Positions 26,607 through 35,900 of a stretch of 64,000 nt of DNA are shown here, piece after piece (position 1 is the first letter of the stretch; each line of letters begins with the position of its first letter). The DNA is taken from positions 744,001-808,000 of the forward strand of contig AP018281.1 of assembly GCA_002368355.1 (NCBI GenBank), read 5' to 3'. The stretch is from Chondrocystis sp. NIES-4102 (GTDB lineage: Bacteria > Cyanobacteriota > Cyanobacteriia > Cyanobacteriales > Xenococcaceae). The position numbers and the translations under genes are program-made. The notes beneath the pieces were generated by a model. The model made no database searches. It was not told where the DNA came from and was given only the letters and a program-made list of their open reading frames with translations.

Positions 26607-27590
26607 CTAATAATTACAACCACTGGTATTTCTATTTATTTTTAGCCATTCTTGAGCTAAATTTGTCTCTCCTGGAAATATTTTTCTTTCTCTTAATTCA
26701 GGATGTCTTTGATAAAAAAGATAATCAACTATAGCTTCACAATTTCTAATTTTTAGCCATTCTTGTTTTAAAAAAGTTTCGTCAGCACTAATCTTTCTTC
26801 CTCTCAACTCAGGATATCGGCTATAAAAAGTTCTGTCGGCTAATTTATCTATTTGAGCTTGCGGATTATTTATATTAATGGTTTCTTGCTTATGAGAAGA
26901 TGGAATACTAATATTTGTTTCCATTCTAATTGAATCTTCCAATTGCTGTTGGGCTTTTTTTGTGGCTATAATAGCTGCTTGTCTAACTTTTTCTGCTTCT
27001 TCTTTTTCTCTTTGGGCTTTAATTTGTTCTTGTCTAGCTTTTTCTATCTCCTCTTGAGCTTGATAGGCTGCTTGTCTTGCTAATTCTTGTAATCTTGCTT
27101 GTTGCGCTTCCTGTTTAATTTGTTGTGCTTGCTGTTGAGCTAAATTTTTTAGTCTTATTTCTTCTGCTTGTTTGCTCAAACTATAATTAATAATTAATGC
27201 AGTAGCACTCACACAACTAAAGATAATCCCTATAATAAATAGATGCTTACTTGTAATTTTATTATCGCTATTAACAGTAGAATTGAATTGTTGATTTAAG
27301 TTATGTTGCGGTTGACTGTTAATCTTGTTATTTACGCTCGTCGATATTTCTTGTAGATGCTCAACTGAGTTACTGTTATCAGGAGAAAACTCAGATTTTA
27401 ATTCTTCTAATTCTTGCTGTTGTCGTTCATATTCTTCTTGCTGACTTTTTAATCGCTCCAGCTTTTTTATTTTCTTTTCTAATAGCTTTTTATGTTCTAG
27501 TCTTTCAATAGGATCGCTAACTTGAGTTTCTATTTCTTTTAGTTGTTTTTCCAATAGTTTAATATCTCTGGCAATTTTCAATACTGACAT
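26607..27590 (-). CDS. Coiled-coil/TM 'SDPIER' family protein with C-terminal tandem 40-residue repeats
   Basis: 327 residues: N-terminal coiled coil with VSDPIERLEHKKLL (about 24-37), a Ser/Asn/Gln linker, one membrane helix (about 117-137), then a long Gln/Ala/Glu-rich helix (about 140-225). The end carries two copies of a motif, FYSRYPELRGRKI-x6-FLKQEWLKIR and FYQRHPELRERKI-x6-LAQEWLKIN. The shared Tyr/Phe-x-x-Pro-Glu-Leu-x-x-Arg-Lys-Ile and Gln-Glu-Trp-Leu-Lys-Ile positions show a repeated unit. The N-terminal half is nearly identical at DNA level to the gene at 27698-28513. Function unknown; topology suggests the repeats face the periplasm. Confidence 0.7.
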   Translation of the reverse strand: MSVLKIARDIKLLEKQLKEIETQVSDPIERLEHKKLLEKKIKKLERLKSQQEEYERQQQELEELKSEFSPDNSNSVEHLQEISTSVNNKINSQPQHNLNQQFNSTVNSDNKITSKHLFIIGIIFSCVSATALIINYSLSKQAEEIRLKNLAQQQAQQIKQEAQQARLQELARQAAYQAQEEIEKARQEQIKAQREKEEAEKVRQAAIIATKKAQQQLEDSIRMETNISIPSSHKQETININNPQAQIDKLADRTFYSRYPELRGRKISADETFLKQEWLKIRNCEAIVDYLFYQRHPELRERKIFPGETNLAQEWLKINRNTSGCNY

Positions 27591-27693
27591 AAAATATAAG
27601 TCGTGTTAGATATATAATTTTATTATCTGTATTTATTAATTAGTTTCCAAGAAGATAAATCACAAGCTAATAAGATAGCGATCGCTTTGTACT
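27120..27693. repeat. Duplicated block (copy 1) covering promoter and N-terminal half
   Basis: About 570 bases almost identical to 28042-28612. The block includes the 5' half of the paralogue gene, its start and roughly 100 bases upstream ending in AAGATAGCGATCGCTT. Only a handful of substitutions are visible, clustered near the start codon and in the upstream region. Confidence 0.85.
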
Positions 27694-27697
27694 TTTT

Positions 27698-28513
27698 CTA
27701 AAAATACAGTAAATTATGCTGCTTTTGGTAATTTAAAATAACAGTAGCATTGTGTTTTTCAAGTGATGATAATAGGTTATTATCAAATTGTTCAGGTGTA
27801 TAAATTGGATGATACCAAGGTTGTTTATTAAAATATTGCTGCAACCCAATTAAATTAAATTTTCTTCCATGACGTGCATATATTTCATTTCTCATAATGT
27901 CCAATTCCCAAGGTGTTTGATTAATTAAATCTGCTGGGGTAACTTTTCTTTCTGAAAGAAATAGGTACTTTGGAACAGTATTATCTATATCTAAATTCAA
28001 GCCTTGAATTTGTGCTTGTGCTTCTGGTTGTACTTTAATAGCTTGTTGTGCTTGCTGTTGAGCTAAATTTTTTAGTCTTATTTCTTCTGCTTGTTTGCTC
28101 AAACTATAATTAATAATTAATGCAGTAGCACTCACACAACTAAAGATAATCCCTATAATAAATAGATGCTTACTTGTAATTTTATTATCGCTATTAACAG
28201 TAGAATTGAATTGTTGATTTAAGTTATGTTGCGGTTGACTGTTAATCTTGTTATTTACGCTCGTCGATATTTCTTGTAGATGCTCAACTGAGTTACTGTT
28301 ATCAGGAGAAAACTCAGATTTTAATTCTTCTAATTCTTGCTGTTGTCGTTCATATTCTTCTTGCTGACTTTTTAATCGCTCCAGCTTTTTTATTTTCTTT
28401 TCTAATAGCTTTTTATGTTCTAGTCTTTCAATAGGATCGCTAACTTGAGTTTCTATTTCCCTTAGTTGTTTTTCCAATAGTTTAAGCTCTTTGGCGATTT
28501 TCAATACTGACAT
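27698..28513 (-). CDS. Coiled-coil/TM 'SDPIER' family protein with C-terminal YARHG domain
   Basis: 271 residues. Residues 1 to about 155 are almost identical to the neighbour at 26607-27590 (coiled coil, linker and membrane helix at about 117-137). The C-terminal part differs completely: it is a YARHG domain (about 185-260) with LFLSERKVT, LDIMRNEIYARHGRKF and the closing aromatic segment YFNKQPWYHP. YARHG domains are extracytoplasmic modules in many bacteria, often in envelope proteins; their ligand is not established. The two genes are a recent duplication of one N-terminal half with different C-terminal modules. Confidence 0.78.
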   Translation of the reverse strand: MSVLKIAKELKLLEKQLREIETQVSDPIERLEHKKLLEKKIKKLERLKSQQEEYERQQQELEELKSEFSPDNSNSVEHLQEISTSVNNKINSQPQHNLNQQFNSTVNSDNKITSKHLFIIGIIFSCVSATALIINYSLSKQAEEIRLKNLAQQQAQQAIKVQPEAQAQIQGLNLDIDNTVPKYLFLSERKVTPADLINQTPWELDIMRNEIYARHGRKFNLIGLQQYFNKQPWYHPIYTPEQFDNNLLSSLEKHNATVILNYQKQHNLLYF

Positions 28514-28612
28514 AAAATATAAGCCGTGTTATATATATAATTTTATTATCTGTATTTACTAATTAGTTTCCAAGAAGATAAATCACAAGGAAATAAGATA
28601 GCGATCGCTTGT
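28042..28612. repeat. Duplicated block (copy 2) covering promoter and N-terminal half
   Basis: Partner of 27120-27693. Homology stops abruptly inside the post-membrane helix (around the codons for Ala-Gln-Gln) and upstream just past a GCGATCGC octamer, so the breakpoints are sharp. Confidence 0.85.
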
Positions 28613-28615
28613 TCA

Positions 28616-28842
28616 TTTGCTCCTAATTATAATATGTTACTCTTAGCAGTTTTAAATAACAGTATTATTGTACTTTTCAATTGATAACGATTTGGTTTTT
28701 TGAGGTGTATATATTTAATTTATAATAATCTCTAATTACCAAGGTGTTTGACTGATTAAATATACTGAGGTTACTTTCCTTATTAAGAAAAATAATTATT
28801 TGGGAACAACATTATTTAAACTTTAATAGCTATTTGGGTTTC
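28616..28842 (-). pseudogene. Decayed YARHG-domain remnant
   Basis: Non-coding now, but stretches still align on the minus strand with the YARHG-encoding part of the neighbouring gene at about 27715-27990. The clearest are the segments around 28738-28760 (compare CCAAGGTGTTTGATTAATTA in the intact gene), 28766-28800 and 28800-28815. Internal deletions and stop codons remove the YARHG core. It lies just downstream of the truncated paralogue at 28843-29286 and explains why that protein lacks a C-terminal domain. Confidence 0.65.
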
Positions 28843-29286
28843 CTATTTAACTTGTTGAGTTTCTTTTATTTCCCCTTCATTTATTGTTTGTGGAGTCAAA
28901 TTAAAATTAATAATTAAAGCAGTTGCGATCGCATAACTAACGATAATCCCTATAATAATCGAATACTTGCGTTTAATTTTAGGATTAGGTGAAGCAACAT
29001 AATCTAATTGTTGATTAAAATTGGGTTGTGGGGGAGTATTAATACGCTTACTTGCGATCGGCGCGCTTTTTTGTTTTGAAATAACTGAGTAACTATTATC
29101 CTGAAAAAACTCAGATTTTAAATCTTCTAACTCTTGCTGACTTTTATATTGTGTTAGTTTTTTTATTTTCTTTTCTAATAGCTTTTTTTGTTCAAGTCTT
29201 TCGATAGGATCGCTAATCTTGCTTGGTAATTCACTTAGTTGTTTTTCTAATAATTCAATGTCTCGTTGTATTTTTGATACTGACAT
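28843..29286 (-). CDS. Truncated coiled-coil/TM 'SDPIER' family protein
   Basis: 147 residues: N-terminal coiled coil with ISDPIERLEQKKLLEKK (about 24-40), a linker and a membrane helix (about 110-130), then stop. It has no outward domain, unlike its siblings. The DNA beyond its stop holds decayed YARHG sequence, so this is probably the surviving N-terminal half of a once longer protein. It may still make an anchored coiled-coil protein. A 38-bp dispersed repeat abuts the start codon directly upstream. Confidence 0.6.
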   Translation of the reverse strand: MSVSKIQRDIELLEKQLSELPSKISDPIERLEQKKLLEKKIKKLTQYKSQQELEDLKSEFFQDNSYSVISKQKSAPIASKRINTPPQPNFNQQLDYVASPNPKIKRKYSIIIGIIVSYAIATALIINFNLTPQTINEGEIKETQQVK

Positions 29287-29324
29287 AAGCTGTTACGCAT
29301 TTAAATTACTGGTTGAGAAAGGAG
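29287..29324. repeat. 38-bp dispersed repeat, copy 2
   Basis: Same orientation as 2313-2350, beginning AAGCTGTTACGCATTTAAAT. As in copy 1 it abuts the start of a leftward gene and continues into GAGTCAGGAGT-type repeats. Confidence 0.75.
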
Positions 29325-29445
29325 TGGCTGAGTCAGGAGTCTAGATAAGGGTTTCAATCTGATTTTCTAAAAGAATAGTATGCAATTTAAATACGCTATA
29401 AGCTTATTCAATAAACAATTTTCTTATCTAGGAACATCATTTAAA

Positions 29446-30843
29446 TTATTGATCTTTTTGAACTGCATAACAGAAACGCCCAATAGTTTTTGTCGCCTCA
29501 TCCATAGAATTAAATGTCATATTTCTAAGACTATTCATAAAGTTAGATAAGTTAGCGGTTTTTCCGCCATCATCTCCACTATTTGTATTCCATTCACTCC
29601 ACCAGTTAGGCTTTTGTAAATCTTTAGCAACCACATCTACTTTAAAGTAGTAAATATTAGCTTCAGAAATCACATCAGGATTAATAGTTGTGAAAAATTT
29701 TAGTTTATTTTCGGCAATTTCCCACTCGCTTAAATTTAAAGCTTTAGTAGCAGTAGGTACTTGTTTAAATTCTTGCTTATTAATCTTATTAAAAGCACTA
29801 GCATCGACTGTAAGTTTTAAATCATTAGAATCTACTGCCAATGTATAATTTAGTTGTTTAATGGGAACTTCATATTTTAAATCCAAAACCTCAGTATGAT
29901 TATTTTTAATTTTTAACAACTCTATGGGTTGATTATTTTTTTCTACTGATACATTGCCATTGTGTAGTTGGTTGGGTGTAAACAAATCTGGTGAAATATT
30001 ATCAGGTTCAGTAAGATAGGAAACATCTGCTAATAAATGGTTTGGGGAAAAAATTACAAAATTACTGCGCTCGCTTAAACTACCTTGTTCTTTGGATAAT
30101 TTATCGAAGGAATTAGCTATATCTTGATAGTTACCTAAAAATAATATATAAAATGGGCGATACTGCTTACTACTTTTGCCTTGGGTGCTATAACTAAATT
30201 TTCTATTGGCATTAGTTGCAGAATAAACAGTGCCATCAAACTCACTTTTTACTCCCCAAATACCAACAGCATAGTTTTCATCTTTATTATTAAAATAGTT
30301 TTCTCTAATTTTATTAGCAATTAAATTAACATCTCCATCATTTTGGGCTAAATCAGTAACTATTATGCTTAAAGCGTCACTATTTTTTGGCTTGGTTATC
30401 AAAGAACTCAAATCACTAGAAACAGCAGGTAATTTTGCGTTGCTACCGTTATAAAATTCAGGTTTTTTAGCTTTTATAAATTCTGAGCGAGTTAGTTCTT
30501 TTGCTTGATGTTGATAATCACCAGAACGATAATATTTAATAGTTGATTGTGAACGATTATTAATTGAACCTAAAGTATTATCCAACAATTCTAATGCTTG
30601 GATATAGGAACTATTATCTTGATTAACATACCCTAACATCGACCCAGAACCATCAATATTTATACTGATACTTAAGGGATTGCTAAATATTTCTGGCTGT
30701 GGCTTTGGCTGTAATTGACAATATAAATTAATTTTATCTTCCTTAACTTCTGTTCCTTCTATTTGTCCTTGAGCAACAGTAACGCAACCAGATAACAAAG
30801 CTGCTATAGCAAAATAAATAATATTTCTTGGAGTAAAAAACAT
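29446..30843 (-). CDS. von Willebrand factor A-like lipoprotein
   Basis: 465 residues. A lipoprotein signal ends in LLSGC with the lipidated Cys at 20. A vWA-type fold follows: ISINIDGSGSMLGY contains the MIDAS Asp-x-Ser-x-Ser at D64/S66/S68, and SIIVTDLAQNDG (about residue 160) supplies the later metal-side Asp. The remaining C-terminal 250 residues look like beta-rich domains without a name I recognise. It is probably anchored in the envelope and binds a protein partner through a metal-dependent surface. It diverges from the four-helix membrane/tubulin-like/actin-like gene group with 135 bases between, suggesting a shared regulatory region and function. Confidence 0.75.
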   Translation of the reverse strand: MFFTPRNIIYFAIAALLSGCVTVAQGQIEGTEVKEDKINLYCQLQPKPQPEIFSNPLSISINIDGSGSMLGYVNQDNSSYIQALELLDNTLGSINNRSQSTIKYYRSGDYQHQAKELTRSEFIKAKKPEFYNGSNAKLPAVSSDLSSLITKPKNSDALSIIVTDLAQNDGDVNLIANKIRENYFNNKDENYAVGIWGVKSEFDGTVYSATNANRKFSYSTQGKSSKQYRPFYILFLGNYQDIANSFDKLSKEQGSLSERSNFVIFSPNHLLADVSYLTEPDNISPDLFTPNQLHNGNVSVEKNNQPIELLKIKNNHTEVLDLKYEVPIKQLNYTLAVDSNDLKLTVDASAFNKINKQEFKQVPTATKALNLSEWEIAENKLKFFTTINPDVISEANIYYFKVDVVAKDLQKPNWWSEWNTNSGDDGGKTANLSNFMNSLRNMTFNSMDEATKTIGRFCYAVQKDQ

Positions 30844-30978
30844 ATAAGTTGTTAAAAATAAGTTTATTGACTGAGGATTCTCTCAGAGAAAATACCTAAA
30901 AAATACAATATTTTCAATCAAAACTTTATAAGTTACATTGTAATTAACTATTATTTATTATGGCAATAACTAAAACAT
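30844..30978. promoter_or_regulatory. Divergent promoter region of the cytoskeletal-type locus
   Basis: 135 AT-rich bases between the leftward vWA lipoprotein gene and the rightward membrane/tubulin-like group. Promoters for both must lie here. I cannot assign individual boxes with confidence. Confidence 0.45.
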
Positions 30979-31449
30979 ATGAAATCGGGAGAAATAACTA
31001 GGCTAATCATTTGCTTAATTATAGGAGTCTTGATAATTTATCTGATTCAACCAAAAATTTATGATTTAAGAATTGTCAGGTTAACTGATATAGAAAATAT
31101 TCAAGAATGGATTGGTAGTTCTTATATGAAACAAGCCAGTATTGTTTTTGCAATATCCTTAATATCTTTAATCTTTTGGTGTATTTCAGGCTTAAGAGCA
31201 AAAGCTAATGGTCATGAATTAAAAACTTGGCAAGGTATTTGGTACGCCCTTTTATTCTTTAACGTTTTAAGTATTTTTATTGCGGTTTTTCTCAATAAAG
31301 TTAGTGATGATGCGATTCTATCCTCGATATTTTTCTTACTATTTGATGTCCTCTGGATTTTTTGGTTAGGAACAGCCTTAAGTTCACCTAATCTATTTAT
31401 GTATTTACCCCCAGGATCTGGAACAATTCGCCGAGTTTTTGGAGATTAA
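30979..31449 (+). CDS. Four-helix integral membrane protein
   Basis: 156 residues with four predicted membrane helices (about 7-23, 52-70, 85-107, 112-134). A cytoplasmic-looking tail, NLFMYLPPGSGTIRRVFGD, ends it. I recognise no domain family. Its stop codon is five bases before the start of the tubulin-like gene, so the two are translated from one message. It is a plausible membrane anchor for the cytoskeletal-type proteins that follow. Confidence 0.65.
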   Translation: MKSGEITRLIICLIIGVLIIYLIQPKIYDLRIVRLTDIENIQEWIGSSYMKQASIVFAISLISLIFWCISGLRAKANGHELKTWQGIWYALLFFNVLSIFIAVFLNKVSDDAILSSIFFLLFDVLWIFWLGTALSSPNLFMYLPPGSGTIRRVFGD

Positions 31450-31453
31450 ATTT

Positions 31454-32941
31454 ATGACAATTTATTTAGTTGGCATTGGTGGTAGTGGTGCAAAATGTGT
31501 AGAATCCGTGGTACATTTGGCATCAGTAGGTTTATTTTCTCAATCACCAATCAAGGTTTTATTTGTTGATGCAGATGAAAGTAATGGTAATGTAGAAAGA
31601 GCTAGAAATAGCCTTAAGATTCAAACAGAATGTCAGAAAATATTATCGGGAATTGAGCGACAAGATTGTCCTTGGATGCAAACTCAAATCAAATCCTTTG
31701 ATCTGTGGTCGCCCTTTGCTAAAAATAGTTTAAATAAAGAATTAAGTGCTTTTTTCAACTATAATAATCTTAAGCAAAGTGAACCAGCTTTAGCCAATCT
31801 TTTTGATGTTTTATATACCGATCGCGAAAAACAAGAAAACTTAGATGTTGGCTTTCGTGGTAGACCCGCTATTGGGGCTGCGGTAATGAGTCAGGTAGAT
31901 TTGAACCGTTTAGATGAAGAACCTTGGGGAACTTTTATCGAACAAATTAAAGCGGATGTCAACGAAGGTAGACAACCAAAAGTATTGTTATGTGGTTCAA
32001 TTTTTGGTGGCACAGGTGCATCAGGATTACCAACAATTGCCCGTTTAATTGCTAACAAACTCAACGATCTAAATATTAGAGAAAGAGTTAAAATCGGGTC
32101 GGTGTTTATATTACCTTATTTTGGTTTTACTGCGCCTACGGGGGAAAGTGAGAACGGCATTTATGCCCAGTCAGATAAATTTTTACTCAATACAGAAGCA
32201 GCACTACGTTATTACGTTACCCAAGCCCAAGGTATTTTTGATACCGTCTATTTATTAGGCAATGAAAACCTCGCTAGGGTAAACTTTAGTATTGGTAAAA
32301 ACGAACAACGTAATCAACCGCATTTTATCGAATTATATGCAGCCCTAGCAGCCAGACATTTCTTAACCGAAAACCATCCACAACAAGAAACCATAGTCCT
32401 ATTATCACGATCGCGATCGCAATATATAAACTGGGATGATATCCCTGATGGTGGAAATGTGCAGAAAATTTTAGGCAGTACAACAAGATTCGCCTATACT
32501 TGGCTTGCTAGTATTGCACCAGAATTAGTTAATGCCAAACAGGAAGGCTTTAGAACTTATATCAGATGTGCGCCCTGGCTAACAAGATTTTACGATACCG
32601 ATCCTAAAAAACCGCTTCAATTTGATAGTGAAAAACAACAAAATGCGATCGCCATTATCAATAATTGGTGTAAAGATTATTTACGTTGGTTGCAAGAAAT
32701 TCATCAATGCCAAAGCGATCAAGTTCAACTATTCAAACAAAATGTTTTTGCCCAAATAGATAAACTTGAGGGAACAAAACTACAAGATTTACTTTTAGGA
32801 GATCATCGGGATGCCAAAACCAGACAACGCAACGATGAACCCACCAGAATCAAAAATAGTCTCAATACCAAAAACGTACTAGGTAGCAATAACGGCACAG
32901 TAGGATTAGCCCAAGCCCTATATCAAGCTTGTCAGCTTTAG
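31454..32941 (+). CDS. Tubulin/FtsZ-like GTPase family protein
   Basis: 495 residues. The start YLVGIGGSGAKCVESV (residues 4-19) is the tubulin-type T1 loop. VLFVDADESN (35-44) matches the T2/T3 region, and GSIFGGTGASG (181-191) is the diagnostic T4 glycine loop of the tubulin/FtsZ superfamily. FRGRPAIGAAVM precedes it. It is longer than FtsZ and fits the large bacterial 'tubulin-like' (tubulin_2) families rather than FtsZ or TubZ. The ATG at 31454 has GGAG nine bases upstream; a TTG at 31439 overlapping the previous gene is rejected. It should bind GTP and may polymerise. Next to it lies an actin-fold ATPase gene. Confidence 0.82.
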   Translation: MTIYLVGIGGSGAKCVESVVHLASVGLFSQSPIKVLFVDADESNGNVERARNSLKIQTECQKILSGIERQDCPWMQTQIKSFDLWSPFAKNSLNKELSAFFNYNNLKQSEPALANLFDVLYTDREKQENLDVGFRGRPAIGAAVMSQVDLNRLDEEPWGTFIEQIKADVNEGRQPKVLLCGSIFGGTGASGLPTIARLIANKLNDLNIRERVKIGSVFILPYFGFTAPTGESENGIYAQSDKFLLNTEAALRYYVTQAQGIFDTVYLLGNENLARVNFSIGKNEQRNQPHFIELYAALAARHFLTENHPQQETIVLLSRSRSQYINWDDIPDGGNVQKILGSTTRFAYTWLASIAPELVNAKQEGFRTYIRCAPWLTRFYDTDPKKPLQFDSEKQQNAIAIINNWCKDYLRWLQEIHQCQSDQVQLFKQNVFAQIDKLEGTKLQDLLLGDHRDAKTRQRNDEPTRIKNSLNTKNVLGSNNGTVGLAQALYQACQL

Positions 32942-32997
32942 TTGTTATTAATAGCTATTACAAATATCTCTACAAATTAAAACCTTAAACATGACCT

Positions 32998-35900
32998 ATG
33001 GCTAATCTAATATTACCAAAACTAAAAACGGGTACAGATGTTCGACCCCCAGAAAAAGAAGGAATTTGGACAAGCTTAGAATCAAAGTCGGCATTTCAAA
33101 ATGTAGCAAGCAGTTTAGATTACCAGGCTTCGGGAGAAACCAAAAGTGTAAGTTCTGTCCCCACTATGTGGGCGCGCCCCCTATCAATAGAGATGGCATT
33201 ACATAATAAAAGCTATCCCATTCGTAGAGAAATGGTGGCACAATGGCAGGGAATGTTAGCTGCTGTTGCCTTAGCCGAAGTTAGAAGATTTCCTTTAACC
33301 GCCCAATTAGTAGATTTAAATAAACTACGTCAACAAAATCCTTTCAGTCGGGCATTATACGAACTGTTACCCAACCCTGTTAATGTTCTCTACACTCTTG
33401 ATGGTAATAATCCTTGGCAGGAAGTATATGTTTTCTTATGGAATAATAAACCCGTAGGCATGACTTCCCCTAGTACGATAGTTGCCTCTTCAGAAGAAGG
33501 AAATTGGGCAGGTTTACCCTGGTGGAATCAGGAAACCAAGTGTTTAGAATCACCCCTGGGTGGTAATCACCTCAACGAAAACGAAAAAGCCTTATTGTGG
33601 CGGTGGTTAGAAAACCTAAGTACATCTCTGCATCAATCCAGCTATCAAGGAAAACCCAGGGCGATCGATGAAATTAGCGGGTTAATCAACGAATTTCGCG
33701 ATAAATTGGGTTCATATCCCAATCAAGCCCTAAGTTTGAGTACTAACCCCCAGTTTTTTGGTGTATCTCTCAATCGCGGGGTATTAAATGGTATTAATTA
33801 TCCTGCCAAAGCAGAAGCCCAACCATCTAATGTTAAATTGATTGCTAGTTCGAGTTTAGTAGGTAAAGTCCCAGACTTACTAATTTTAGATCCAGATCTA
33901 GCAGAAGCCTGGGGGAAATCACCGCAAAATATCTGGATACATCAAGATCAAACCTTAGCATCCCTACGCTTAGAAGATTTAAAAACAGGTAAAACCATCT
34001 GGCAAAATGTGCGCTGGATCGAATCTAAGGATTTATTTTTACCAGAATTAACTTTTATAGATACAGAAGATGCCCTACCTGGTGGTTATTTACCCCCCGA
34101 AAACCAACCCCTAATCTTCAATAAAAAAAGAATTACTCCCCTACTTCCCCTCAATAATATCCTGCTGGAATATTTCACCCCAGAAGATCTCATTCGTCGC
34201 CTCAATGTGACTCCTCTCAATAGTAGCGAGGGTGCATTTATTAGAATTGAATTAGATTTACCCCTCTCAGGTAGTAATAACCAGCCTCAAAATTATCGTA
34301 TCTATCGCGACTATCTTTTAAAAGAAGAAAACGCCCTAAGTGATGGTGTACCAATTTTAGAAGTTTGGCCCCATTTCCAGGCGCAAGGTTGGCAAGAATA
34401 CTATGGTTTCTATTACGATGCAGCTTTAGGGGAAGAAACATTTCAAGTCAGTTTCCCACAAGCAAAAGAACCTCATGTCTTTCAACAGGGTAGGGGGAAT
34501 TATCAACTAACTAGACTCGATCAATATCCGAACCATATTTTGTGTCAAAGTCAGACTCGTCAGCCCTATGGTTTAATTCTACTCAAAACCCCACCGAGGA
34601 TTGATTTAACTGGTTCTTGGCGTGTGGGGATAGATTTCGGGACTTCTTTTACCAATATTTATGTTAACCGTAGAGGGACAATTGAGCCTTTATCTTTGGA
34701 AACCCTACACCATAAAGTAACAGAGGCGGATATCGAAACTCGTACACCAGTACTATTTGAATATTTTATTCCCGAAAACTTTCTTCCCTCAGAAAAACCC
34801 TTACCCCTATCTAGTATTTTGACTACCAGGGGGAGAACTAATTGCGCTGAAGGTAAGGAACGGGTTTTATTCGATGGACGTATTTTTAATGTCGGTTCTG
34901 ACAGTTTTAAAAATAATGTTGATTGGATAGAAATAGATCTTAAATGGGATAATTTTGTCCCTAACCGTCTATTTTTGGAACATTTAGCCTTACATATCTC
35001 TGCAATTGCCATCAGTAAAGGGATTCAAGAGATCCAATGGTGTTTATCCTATCCTTCGGCTTTTTCTAAGGGTGACCTCCGTAGATATGCTAGAACCTGG
35101 CAAGATATAACAGATAAATTGAACGCCTCTACTGGGATAAAACATATATGTCCAGAACAAGATAATTTAAACTATTTCCGCACAGAAAGTTTAGCTTTTG
35201 CGCAATATTTCGCCGACCGAGAAGAATATAATCTGGTTCGCAGTACTTGTATTGATATTGGTGGTGGAACTTCTGATATTTCTATCTGGGAAAACAATGA
35301 ATTAATACACCAGTGTTCAGTTAGGTTAGCAGGTCGTCAATTAATTTCGCAATTGTTTGAGGTTAATATTGATTTTCTCTGTAAAAGCTTTCAAGTAGAT
35401 CCTGGATCTTGGAAAGGTTTAAAACAAGAACGTTTTTACGCTCAATTCGACAATTTATTGCGATCAAGAAGTGAAGAATGGTTGAGAGATAAAATTAAAA
35501 ACTTTGATAAGGACTCAGAGTTTCAAGGCTTAGTCCGTTTAATTGCTTTGGGGACAGCAGGGCTATATTACTATGTGGGTATTCTCCTAAAAGTACTTCA
35601 TGCTGAGGGTAAATATAGCGCAGACGAAATAACACCTACTTATGTTGGTGGTAATGGTTCTCGTTTACTAAATTGGCTAGATAATAGTGGTACTTTTGAT
35701 CGCAATTCTGGAATTAACGAACTATTTAGTTATATGTTAAGTAGGGGTTCAGGCTTTGAAGACACGGAAGAATTAACTCGCCTCAGCCAAAAACCCAAGG
35801 ATGAAGTAGCTTGTGGTTTAGTTCTCAATGATACACGCCTCAAAGGACTAACAAAAAAACAAAGAGATCCTTTAATTGCAGGGGAAGTATGCCAAATTAA

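Noticed and set aside
31439-31453. TTG start for the tubulin-like protein
   Set aside because: It overlaps the stop of the preceding gene and would put extra residues before the T1 strand; the ATG at 31454 has a good GGAG.
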